NCBI GenBank assembly: GCA_027604505.1
Contig: JADIIX010000322.1
Coordinates: 1 to 13,657 of the forward strand
Origin: Gonapodya sp. JEL0774
Lineage: Eukaryota; Monoblepharomycota; Monoblepharidomycetes; Monoblepharidales; Gonapodyaceae
Direction: 5' to 3'
DNA length: 13,657 bases
A program made the position numbers and the translations under genes. The notes below the pieces were generated by a model. The model saw only the letters and a list, made by a program, of their open reading frames with translations. It was not told where the DNA came from and did not search any database. Below are positions 1 to 8,690 of the stretch, one piece after another; positions within the stretch are counted from its first letter, which is position 1, and each line of letters begins with the position of its first letter.

Positions 1-64
1 AAAGCCAGTTCATTGTTCTGTTGGCGATCGATGGACGCCTATGAATTCAGCAAAGGTGGGTGGA

Positions 65-83
65 GTGTGTGTGTGTGGGGGGG
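65..83. repeat. GT dinucleotide tract followed by a G run
   Basis: Six GT units (65-76) run directly into seven G residues (77-83). It is a simple-sequence microsatellite with no gene assigned to it. On the minus strand it would fall in a Pro/Thr/His-rich open frame that I do not trust as coding. Confidence 0.9.
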
Positions 84-408
84 TTATAAATGGGGATCCA
101 CTCCTGGCCCTTCCTGAGGCAAACTGAGGCCGCGCCTGGGGTCGCCCAACCACAGCATGAGGCGAAGACGGCGGAGAACAAGAACGAGTCTGCAATCAAA
201 GCGAGCCTTAAAATTGTTTGACCCATGCAGGCGTTTGAATATTCGCCCGGTTGCTTCGATAAGTTTAACGAGAACTCCAATGTAATGTGGTCCATCTATG
301 TACGTAAGGGTAAATTGCGTGGCAAATTTTTCACCGTAGGTGGAGTCATCATAATTTATTGGAACGACTGCTCGCACTCGGTTTGTGGTGCGCTCGTGGG
401 GTTGATCA
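84..408 (-). other. Possible coding exon(s), unassigned
   Basis: One minus-strand frame is open from about 408 to 84 without an ATG. Between about 405 and 195 its codon use and residue mix look protein-like, including VVPINYDDSTYGEKF and TLTYIDGPHYIGV. A possible splice acceptor (TTTGAG) lies just upstream near 409 and another (GATTGCAG) near 196, so it could be an internal exon of a gene running off the left edge. No family is recognised and a competing minus-strand frame is open from about 480 to 355, so the reading frame is not settled. It may equally be degraded sequence. Confidence 0.2.
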
Positions 409-409
409 A

Positions 410-905
410 GTGGGTCTCAAACAATAGGTAGAGATAGGGTTTGGCGGCGTCAACGACTGTTGAGTTCACCAACACGTTGGAAGGAGAAATTGCTCTACAT
501 GACGCATTTCATATCCCATGTTGCACCTGCAGGCCGTCTCCTGATCTCCATCAGAAGTTCTGGGGGACACACTCGAGGAAGATTTTATTAGAGCGCCAAC
601 GCTACGAAATTTCGACTTCAACATGTTCTTGGCGCAAGCATGGCGGGTTTTGCAAAATGGACACCGAGGGCCTCTAAGAGGTAGCTCAATGGGGCCAGCG
701 ACAACTGATGTGCACGGATATGGTTTGGACCCCGCGGGCAGTGATGTCGATTGCATTAATTGATGGATGATCATGAGTACATTAAAACCCTTGGAGGATA
801 CTTTTCTGTCACAGAGCAACAGAGACTTGAGTGGAAAATGAACGGCACTAGATACTATTCCTTGATAATGAACTGTCACGGAGTTGGGCATCATCCCATT
901 GCCGA
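410..905. other. Stretch without a supported gene
   Basis: This lies downstream of the minus-strand tail-collar gene. Both strands have open frames of 60-160 codons, but none gives a recognisable domain or a splice model that carries a frame onward. Any transcript end of the tail-collar gene should fall here, though I see no clear polyadenylation signal. Confidence 0.5.
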
Positions 906-2008
906 TCACTTCACTCGCATAATAAACGCAAGAGCATACCATGACGGCATGATATGAAGCTTATCGGTTCCAGTCTGGTCAATCTGAATGAGATGGTGGT
1001 GCGATCCACTACGTCCTGTTTGTCGGCCTCTCACTTCCACACCTCCAGTGTCGAGGAACGTTTGAGTGTAGCCAAGCTGATTTGCACCCTCTAAAGTGTC
1101 CGTCCCTGGAGGCAAATTGAATGAGACCACAAACGCAAAGTTGGCACGGCAACAACGGTGCTCACCTTGAGGGAACCTCCTTGTGTACGCTGAAACCCCG
1201 TCCATTGGATCATGACGATGCTCCCCAGCATCGTTGGTCGTGCCAGAAAACTGGAGCTCTGCACCTCCCGATGTATTAGCGAGTCGATTGTCCGAGAAAC
1301 CGCATATGAATTTGTCTGTCAAGTCTGGAACACCAGGATGCCTGCCGTCACAGAGTTTCCAGTTTTCAGGAAGGTCGAGTGGATTGCCACTGTACATGAC
1401 AATTCCATGCAGTGGAACTGAAAAGAGAGAAGCTCATGTAAACCGCGCAGTGTGTGAACGACTTGAATGATCGCAGTCCGACCTTGACCAAGCCTATCCC
1501 TTGAAATTGGTGACGACATGAGTATAAAACATAAAGCCGTAGCCACGAGACATGTGATCACAATCTTGTCCTCAGAAAGAGTTCGGAGCAACACCCATGG
1601 ATTCGACGCATTGTGCACAACGTTGGCCCTCAGACACAGCACGGTGATGAGACAAATGAACACCATGATCTCCCGAAAAATCTTCCTGATTTCCCGGATG
1701 GTCCTTTCGAAGACAACAAGCCAATCTGATGCAATGGCGTTGTTTGTCTGGGAAGATGTCTCGTCAATCACAGTTGACAGTTCGACCCTTGACATCTTCT
1801 GTGTACTCACATTCCGCACTGCCCTGGGCAAAGCTTGAACGCCCGCTCCCACATCCGCGATCACTTCGTTGCGCAGCCCGCCGTCGACGTGTACGTCGAC
1901 GTTGACGCCTCCCGATGCTTCCACTCTCATGTCACTATGCTGGTGCCTGACATCAATGGTGAAGAAGTCTTTGATAGCCTTTGTGATATCAGGCAGGAGG
2001 TTCCCCAT
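906..2008 (-). CDS. Two-pass membrane protein with C-terminal phage tail-collar/tail-fibre-tip-like domain
   Basis: Exons 2008-1811, 1747-1483, 1417-1166 and 1105-906 join in frame to 304 codons. Introns of 63, 65 and 60 nt carry GTGAGT, GTCGGA and GTGAGC donors and CAG acceptors. Residues 1-66 are polar and glycine/aspartate-rich. Two hydrophobic helices follow (about 93-110 and 128-145). From residue 155 the protein matches the phage tail-collar pattern: VPLHGIVMYSG, then LPENWKLCDG (about 170-179), PDLTDKFICG, two histidine clusters (GEHRHD about 219-224, SGSHHHL about 272-277) and the terminal PSWYALAFIMRVK. In phage adhesins this fold forms a trimeric, metal-binding fibre tip; a surface-displayed or lumenal role here is inference. 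An ATG at 2062 would add 18 residues; 2008 was chosen because MGNLLPD starts a cleaner protein. The 60- and 63-nt introns are multiples of three and could be retained. It is divergent from the NF-YC gene. Confidence 0.75.
1883..1900. repeat. 18-nt inverted repeat inside a coding exon
   Basis: GTCGACGT, a 2-nt spacer, then ACGTCGAC: a perfect 8-bp stem with two SalI-type GTCGAC cores. It lies in exon 1 of the tail-collar gene and encodes the alternating Val/Asp run DVHVD. It is probably a by-product of that codon pattern. Confidence 0.85.
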
Positions 2009-2126
2009 ATGAGCGTTTCTCCTGGAAAGTTTGCTCGTTGTGATACGGCGTGGGCTTTTCAATGGTAACGGTGCTGTGGTACTGTGTTAGCCGACTGTGG
2101 ATGCTTGTTTTGCGCCTCCGCAGCAG

Positions 2127-2131
2127 CCAAT
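2127..2131 (+). promoter_or_regulatory. CCAAT box in the divergent promoter
   Basis: CCAAT (context GCAGCCAATTC) lies 97 nt upstream of the NF-YC start and 118 nt upstream of the tail-collar start. It is in the forward orientation for NF-YC. CCAAT is the site of the NF-Y/HAP complex, whose C subunit is encoded next door, so autoregulation is possible but only inferred. A single pentamer occurs often by chance. Confidence 0.35.
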
Positions 2132-2227
2132 TCCCCCGTTTTGGCAGGGGAACATCCGAACTCCGCGAGTTCATTCAACTAATAACTTCCATCATCAAAA
2201 AATTGCTTCATTTTACGTGGCCTCCGA

Positions 2228-3153
2228 ATGGCTGAGTTCCCTGTTTCCACGCTCTTGCACCCTAGTCAGCGGGTGAATCCACCTGGACTCGACGCGAAAC
2301 TCAATGCCATGATTCAGGTGAGCCGCCATTGCAATCTACATGGAAGCATCTACGAAATCTGAAAGCTTCTGCGTGCCGAAATCTCTGATGGTCTCAGGCC
2401 TTTTGGGAGAACCAACAGCGACACATGGCAGCAACATCTCAAGAGGACTTGAAGAGTCACAACGTGCCCGTAGCACGGGTCAAAAAGGTGATGCGGAGTG
2501 ATGATACGGTGAAAAGCCTGGTGCGGGCCTTGTCGTTATACAGAACACCGAGCCCCACGGTGAAGAGCTCACAAAACACGTCGGATTTCCAATGCGCAGA
2601 TGATTTCTGGGGAAACTCCCATCCTCCTCGCCAAGGCCGCCGAAATATTCATCGAAGAACTGACTCTCCGCGCGTGGTTGCACACAGAGGAAGACAGGAG
2701 GCGGACTCTGCACCGGCCCGATGTGGCTCAAGCCGTCGCACAGAACGAAATGTTTGACTTTTTGATTGACATTGTACCGAGGGATGCGGAGTGGGTCAGG
2801 GGCAACTCGATGTCTGCGGAAGCTCACGGGGGGGCTCCGAGCCAACTCAGCCCGAATGAGCACTTCTTTGGAGCTCCACAAGTGAGTAATAACTCAATTA
2901 TCGACTTGTGCCTTCACTGTTCATTCAGTTTATCGTTTGTGTCTCGTCTCTCTTGCGATCTTCTCGTTGCCAGGTCTCGAATCCTGCAGGTTCTTTAGCA
3001 GGTGCATCTTTGGACACGCCTCCACCCCCTGCTGCTCACCTGCAACCGCAGCTAGGTCATTCAATTGAGCACGATCTCATGTCACAGCTTGCGATGCAAG
3101 CCGCGGATCACATCAAGTCTGGACAGGACGAGCACCGGCGAGGAAGTGCATGA
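2228..3153 (+). CDS. NF-YC/Hap5-type subunit of the CCAAT-binding complex
   Basis: The protein would pair with NF-YB/Hap3 through its histone fold and, with NF-YA/Hap2, bind CCAAT promoters in the nucleus. Exons 2228-2317, 2398-2508, 2600-2881 and 2974-3153 give 220 aa. Introns are 80, 91 and 92 nt; the first has GTGAGC/CTGAT/CTCAG and the third GTGAGT/CCAG. The histone fold spans about residues 52-128: [10 protein letters not shown] (alpha 1), [20 protein letters not shown] and [21 protein letters not shown] (alpha 2 into loop 2), then [11 protein letters not shown]. The N-terminal AFWENQ matches the FW residues usual before this domain. The C-terminus is Pro/Gln-containing and low in structure. 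The second donor is uncertain: GT at 2509 deletes the usual Val-Lys before MIS, whereas GT at 2521 (79-nt intron) keeps them and adds Ser-Leu. The start ATG is the first in frame. Confidence 0.88.
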
Positions 3154-3607
3154 GAGTCATCGCACCCTACATATAAGACCGAGATAAAGGCAATGAAATG
3201 CCAGTCGGTTGTGGACCAGAGTAGGAGAAATGGCTGGCAATGGATGTCTACAATGGCGATAGTTGGACCCTCGGAATCACGTCTCTCGTGTCTTCACACT
3301 TGAAACTGCCCTCTTCGCCATCGTGCAGCCCGATGATTTGTTGTGTAGATTCTTATTTGATCTCGTCGGAGTGTGTTGTGAGCCTCCACGCTGTGATAGT
3401 GGAGGTCGAAATCGGCATTCCGGGAGATTCTACATCCGTCTGAACGATCATTGGAGCACATTGGGACGTATCGTAGTAAATTTCACTTCTTTGTGTATAT
3501 TCCTCAATTGGGAATGGTTGCAAGTGAGCACGTCTCCCATGACTGTCAAATGGCAGGTGAATTGATGCTGGGGAGTGTCGGCAACACACGCAAAACGCGG
3601 GGCAAAG
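3154..3607. other. Stretch without a supported gene
   Basis: This is the presumed 3' UTR of the NF-YC gene (an ATAAAG lies near 3184) and unassigned DNA. Plus- and minus-strand frames of 65-100 codons exist, but none matches a family I know and no splice chain could be built. It may contain decayed continuation of the MGKRK duplicate immediately to the right. Confidence 0.5.
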
Positions 3608-3781
3608 TCAGTAGCGAAAAGAGGAGGGGCAGCGGAAGTGGGCAAGGGTTGTGCGGGATTGTATTGCGACCTCCAAGCGCTGGTCTATCCAGGGAGGTAT
3701 CAGGTACATGAGGTTGCCCCGGCTGGCAACGCATTGGCGTTGCACCGTGGACCAGGCTTTCGCTTGTTTCCTCTTTCCCAT
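3608..3781 (-). pseudogene. Truncated duplicate of the 5' end of the DEDDh nuclease gene
   Basis: A 57-codon ORF starts MGKRKQAKAW. Its first 21 nt differ at only two positions from the start of the nuclease gene at 11634 (MGKRKRAG). The similarity continues upstream through the non-coding side (about 3752-3850 against 11608-11706), so the copied unit includes promoter-proximal DNA. After about ten codons the two sequences diverge and this ORF soon stops, with no DEDDh motifs downstream on the minus strand. It could be a dead partial copy, or a different short gene that captured the same 5' end. It is divergent from the F-box gene, 278 nt apart. Confidence 0.5.
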
Positions 3782-4059
3782 AATTAGGGAATTCGAATGA
3801 CGGAATCTCAGTCGATAGCTCAGATGCGCGGCAAGAGTAGTCCGACGGTGTGCTGCTGTTGCTCTTAAGGGTCTCCCTTTATTAGTCAATCCGTAGAAGT
3901 CTTGGCGACACAATTTTACCCTCAAACAAACGTTACTCCCAATTACCCAATCTTTTCATCATACGAACTCCACCGGCGACAGCTTTACCCCTTCCAAAAC
4001 CTGTTAGCTTTCTTTCGCTGAATTTCCATCTTACGACATAACCTATCTCACAACCAACA
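3782..4059. promoter_or_regulatory. Divergent intergenic region upstream of the F-box gene
   Basis: The left part is the duplicated 5' module. The right part (about 3900-4059) is pyrimidine-rich with CTTTTC and CTTCC runs and leads to ATG 4060 in the context CAACA-ATG, with A at -3, as expected for a fungal start region. No TATA box or CCAAT box is evident. Confidence 0.45.
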
Positions 4060-6796
4060 ATGAATCGAACGGAAACCCGCTGCATGACGGACGTTCTACC
4101 CGGCGAGATCTTGACAAGAGTTCTTACTTTTCTTCCGGCAGCTGACATAGCACGAGCTGCTCGGACTTGTAGGATCCTTGCCGCCATCTCTCTCCAGTCC
4201 ACATTCTGGGCATCGCTGTTGGCGACTGGAATACCACTAAGCGATACGAAACTCTCGGTCTCGAATCAAGCTGACTATCCGAATGACGACAAAGATTTTA
4301 GCTATCCTGACACAACTGACATTTGGCCCACGGTTACAAGGTTGTCCAGAAGTTATCGTTGGCCGAAGCTCATCCGACTTCCCGCGGTACTGGTCAAGGT
4401 ACCTCCTTTCGAGACACTGGAAGTTGTTAAGGAGAGTAGTGGTGTGGAAACCGGAGGAGCGATCAGTTTGGTTGAAGACGAAATGTGGACAGGAAGCGCT
4501 GTCGCTCTACCATTTTATGACATTGTGTCTCCTGGAAAAGAGAAGGAACTTGTTCGCGCATTATGTGAGCTCATAATTCAATTCAAATCTCACCACTCCC
4601 TTGCGTGCCGAGACTCAATTGCAGGGCCTCTTCTCCGGATCATGCAGATGCTTTATCCACATCGCCACCACTCCCAGTGGACATAATTGCCACCGGAGAG
4701 TTTGCATCCACGACCGACGATCCGTCTCAATCTATCCAACGGACTCTTGACGGATCTATCTACTCATTTTGGTCTTCGACTGGATCTCACCTATCGGATC
4801 CTGGGAAAGCTCCACCGGAGACCCTCATTTTCAGTCTCGTCGGAACCAACTGCATTATTCAAGAAATATCGTTGCGTTGGTTTACAGCGTTTTTCTTACC
4901 AGGCTTACCCTGGTTTGGTCCGAAATGGGTCCGATTCTCCGTTGGATTTCACCGTACAAAGACGGCGAGTGGAGATGAACACGGCTTGTCACCGCTTCGT
5001 CTTCCTGCGCATTATGTCTCTCCATACGTTAGTGTGGATTCAAGACAGCGTGAGTGACAAAGGGTTGATCTATGTGGTCAAAAATCGCACTTAATGCTTC
5101 TCGCGCATTATACCTATGGTAGCTGTTACCATTTTCCGCCCTCCAATACTCGTCGCGGGATCATATCTCCGTATCGACATGTTTGGTCGTTGCGGAATGC
5201 AAACTTCGGACGAACTATTTTATATCGGAGTTGGCAAAGTTGAATGCCTCGGCTGGGGTGAGCATGTGTGCCTCTTGAGTCACGGATACCAACTTGCAAC
5301 AATATTGTCAAAGCTGATTCTCGATTATCTGTCTTGAAGCCTCAGATGCGCTCAACCCTGATGACTCTAACGACGTCTACCGTTCCATCCAAACTGCACT
5401 TCAAAGTGTACACAGCCGGCTCCTCTTCGCCGCCGATGAGACCTCCGCGACCACAATTCAAGTACCGAGTTCGGAACAACCTCCTGTTTTTATGTCGAAT
5501 GCGGAAATAATGCAGCGACGACGTGCAGATACGGAGATTCTGGCGCGCCAGTTGCAAGAGGTCGCAAAGGTGATGGCGAAGGCAAAAAGCACCGAGGGCT
5601 TGAAAGAGAGGCGCGAAATGTGGATTTATGCTGCCGAGAAGGTGCCTCGGGTACGTTGCCGGCAGTCAGGGCGTTGGAAATTAACGTGTTTTCCGTGGCT
5701 ATACTTTCTTGGGCTTACTACCAGGTTTCTCCGACTGTTCGCGCGACGCATCTCCTCCCCATCTTTCTCTTGGCTCGCAGGCGTGAGCTGAACCGTTTGA
5801 GATCGATAATTGAACAAGGTGATGCAGATGACCGCAATCAGGAAGCTTCGACGTTGCCGTCAGAGAGGCGCAACATCACTAATGAGGCAGAAAATCTATC
5901 GATCAATTGCTCTAAGCAACGCGTGTTGTCGCCGGAGAACGACCCAGCCGAGTACTACTTCAGAATGATGGATGATTCAGGTCGAGATATCGATGAAAGG
6001 GAAGGAGTTGCAATGGGTGAGGGAAGCAGGCTGTCTCTGGTTCAGATATCAGCACGCATACTTACCTACTGCGTCGTTTCTTTCCCTCCTCATATTTAGT
6101 GCATCTTATAGAATCTAGTTCGTCGTTAGCCGCCGTGCACTCTAACGGCATCGAGACCGCTCCCATGGCTACTCGATTTGATCGTCTACTGTCGGAAAAT
6201 AGAATAAACTGTGGGTTGGACCTCGGGCAGGCGCTGTGGGATGCAGGAGATCGAAAGACTGCGGCGGCGGTGTGGTCCAAAGGGAATGTTGCCGACAAGG
6301 TCAGTTCAGGCATATGTTGCGCTACCTTCCGCTTTTCGATGACAAAGACGTTATTACTGGTATTTCTTAACAGATTATCTTCTCCCACCTACGACTCCAT
6401 TTATACGCTCCACTTGTTGACTACATTCTCGGGGCCCTTCCATCTCCTACGGCAGAGCTGGGAAACATCATTCGTGACCTTGCGGCAGAGCAAGGCCACG
6501 AAGAGGCTTGCCGATTTGGCGCAGCAGCCATCAACGTCTATTGGAACTTGAGAACCACGGTGTGCGAAGCATTAAAATTGGAAGTAACAGAATTGGAAAG
6601 AATCGTACAGAGTGGGAGTGGAAGTGGGAGTGGCGGAGGGTATTCAACTGGTGCGTTATCCTTAATGTTCGGTGGAGCTGGTGTTTCGATGACAAAAGAA
6701 GCAGAGACATGGATGGTTGAAGAAGGGACTAGGCGGGATTTAATGGAAGGAAGAATGAGAACCAATGGTGATGACGGTGACGGGATTGTGCGGTGA
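4060..6796 (+). CDS. F-box protein with At4g00755-like beta-rich region and long C-terminal extension
   Basis: F-box proteins link substrates to SCF ubiquitin ligases through Skp1. Exons 4060-4564, 4648-5049, 5123-5257, 5340-5650, 5725-6016, 6100-6299 and 6374-6796 keep phase throughout and give about 755 aa. The F-box is at residues 10-54 (VLPGEILTRVLTFLPAADIA). Residues about 175-345 resemble the substrate-side region of the plant At4g00755-type F-box family: SFWSSTG, PETLIFSL, FGPKWVRFSVGF, then RPPILVAGSYLRIDMFGR and a YIGVGKVECLGW end. Residues about 348-755 are unrecognised, with a charged helical stretch (QRRRADTEILARQLQEVAKV), a polar linker, an alpha-helical block (DLGQALWDAGDRKTAAAVW) and a Gly-Ser run. 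The first intron is the least certain: acceptors at 4647 and 4677 both keep frame. It converges on the kinase pseudogene. Confidence 0.8.
6611..6640 (+). repeat. Gly-Ser-encoding short tandem repeat
   Basis: Degenerate AGTGGG/AGTGGA hexamers inside the last exon of the F-box gene encode Ser-Gly repeats (about residues 695-704). It is probably a flexible linker and a site of length variation between strains. Confidence 0.8.
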
Positions 6797-6889
6797 TAGC
6801 ATCGATTATATGTCGGACGACTGCAATGAGTTTTCGGTGAAAGTTGGCACTGCGACTGACCCAGCGTGAATAACACGAGCGAAGTCTGT

Positions 6890-7643
6890 AATGCATTACT
6901 GTTATTGTATATATTTTGCTACTGGACACGGTCACAGTTTCCCAAGGTTGTGGTTCAATCACGAAATCTCTGAGAGCATCGCCTGGCAAAATCTCGTTGA
7001 GCGTCAACCGAGTCGACTCATCCATTGTGGTTTCGGAGGTGGAATTGTTGTGAAAAGCCCAGACTCCCAAGCACGGCGCACCCAAAACTTTGTGCATATA
7101 GGCCACCTCTTGAACGAGCTGAACAAACACGCGGTCTATCTCGCTCTGATTAACAAAAGCACCGGCACTGATGGCGGTGTACATGTCTCCACCATGGATA
7201 TTGGCATCGTCGTATTCAAGGTCGTAGACGCGGAGGTTGTTCGAATGTCGAGAAAGCCCAATTCAAAATTCCACTAGGCATCGCTGCATGTAGCAGTCGG
7301 GATAGGCCTCGTTGCTATCCTTGTGCCGGAATACCTTCAAAGCGAAACGCCTCCGGTCGCCAACCCGTCAAACCAACGCCACATTCCCCCAGCCGCCAGT
7401 CCCAAGAGGTTTCTCCAGTTCTATGTAGTTCTTTCTGAAAAGTCTTTGTGGTCCCTCCAGGTTTACGCTGTCGGTTCCCGAGGCGGAATCATCACTGTCC
7501 CACGACGGACGGAGGCAATGAAACTGCTACGGTCGAGTCAACGGCTGGTCATGGTCGACGGCACTGTTGCCTCTCTGTCGAATTGGGCTGACAAGGGATG
7601 GCGATGAATTCGAACGTGGTTGCCCGGGTGCTCGCGCATGGCC
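6890..7643 (-). pseudogene. HAL5/NPR-like serine/threonine kinase pseudogene
   Basis: A single frame carries kinase subdomains in order but is broken by TAG at 7529-7527, TGA at 7370-7368 and TGA at 7265-7263. Upstream of the domain is a Ser/Pro-rich segment, then LFRKNYIELEKPLG, the glycine loop GTGGWG, FALKVF with the ATP-binding lysine, and VYDLEYDD. Next come GGDMYTAISAG and EIDRVFVQLVQEVAYMH, typical of fungal HAL4/HAL5/NPR kinases. The hinge before GGD seems shortened. The catalytic HRD aligns to HNN, so the proton-acceptor Asp is gone, and DFG is replaced by a sequence ending PGDAL. Homology ends near 6900, leaving most of the C-lobe missing. With loss of both catalytic motifs and truncation, a working kinase or stop-codon recoding is unlikely. 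Confidence 0.72.
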
Positions 7644-7649
7644 TTAACG

Positions 7650-8690
7650 GTACCGTCCCCCCGCCGCCATTATGGGTCACGCCGCACTCCCACCAGTGGA
7701 CACCTGACAACTCAGTTTTGTTCGATCAGTATCTGAGCGACGCGGAGCTGACGAAAACCTGCGAGGATGCAAATTGAACTCCTAATTGTGAGGTGGGAAG
7801 CACGCGGAAACTGGAGAACTCACTGGTTGCCATATTCACTCCTAAGAAGACTGGTTTGACCTGCGCTTTGAAGCCCACTCGTCACGATCGTGAACCTGTT
7901 GGCAATATGGTTGAGCAATGACACAGTCAAGCATGAACGGGTGGTTTCTCCCGATCGACCACAGTCCAGGTCATCGAACACTCCCAACATTCATTACCGA
8001 GAAACATTTTGTTGACAGCAGACGGAGAGTCCGCGATTGATTCTTCTGGCGTTTCCATTCAATTCAAGACCAAGACTCTGTTGCTTGTCTGGCTTTCGTG
8101 TGCGCGCGTGGTTCTGGACCATCTTTCGCACAACTGATCTATCAGCGATTGCAAGGGCCCAGCGTATCACTTGCAACATGGCGTGCAAATGTTTGAACTT
8201 CACTCTGCTGCTAGTTTGTGATACGACCGTTGAGAGACCTGTTGGCCTTCACTCGTCACCTCTCTCTTGCAAGTGTTTCTATGCTTGTTCTTGTGCCTGG
8301 GGAGACGGGGCAACGACGCATCCCTTTCACAGGCAATGATTTGCACCCTGGCTTCTCCATAGTTCATCCGGTGCCGAAGACAGTTCCGTAGAATTTGGTT
8401 CCCTCACGCTCCGCGTCCCTCGATCTACCTCGAAATGAAGCAATCTGCCGCTTCGGCGGGAATTATTATTTCATCATCAAAGAGAAGCAAAAATCCGGGA
8501 GGTGGTTTAGCTTTGTCACTGGTCGCGAACACTCTGCGGCACCTGTTCATGGTTCGGGACTTGGCAGACCAGAATACACCAAGAGGGACTTTATAAAATG
8601 AAGGCAGATAAATTGATAATGCTTGATATGCTTGATGAATGTTTTTTTGATGCAGATTCAGTGATGAGATCCTCACAACCTCCCGACTAT
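7650..8690. other. Stretch without a supported gene
   Basis: Several frames of 60-100 codons are open on both strands (for example plus 8395-8601 and minus 8203-7994), but none has a recognisable domain or consistent splice partners. The left part may hold the decayed 5' exons and promoter of the kinase pseudogene. No repeats or transposon ends are obvious. Confidence 0.5.

Noticed and set aside
466-942. 158-codon minus-strand ORF
   Set aside because: It begins at a non-ATG codon, overlaps the end of the tail-collar gene, and is Ser/Cys/Arg-rich with no domain; probably a chance frame.
760-957. 65-codon plus-strand ATG ORF
   Set aside because: It partly lies antisense to the tail-collar stop and has no recognisable motif or splice partner.
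906-1397. Prophage or bacterial contamination as the source of the tail-collar sequence
   Set aside because: The domain is completed only by removing GT-AG introns, is fused to fungal-strand membrane helices, and has no phage genes around it.
3263-3565. 100-codon plus-strand ORF
   Set aside because: No family resemblance and no ATG or splice chain; an opposite-strand frame looks equally protein-like, so neither is credible alone.
7263-7529. Stop-codon recoding (TGA/TAG read-through) to rescue the kinase
   Set aside because: The catalytic Asp and DFG are also lost and the C-lobe is truncated, so decay explains the stops better.
8395-8601. 68-codon plus-strand ORF
   Set aside because: It reads smoothly but has no known motif, a non-ATG start and an equally long open antisense frame.
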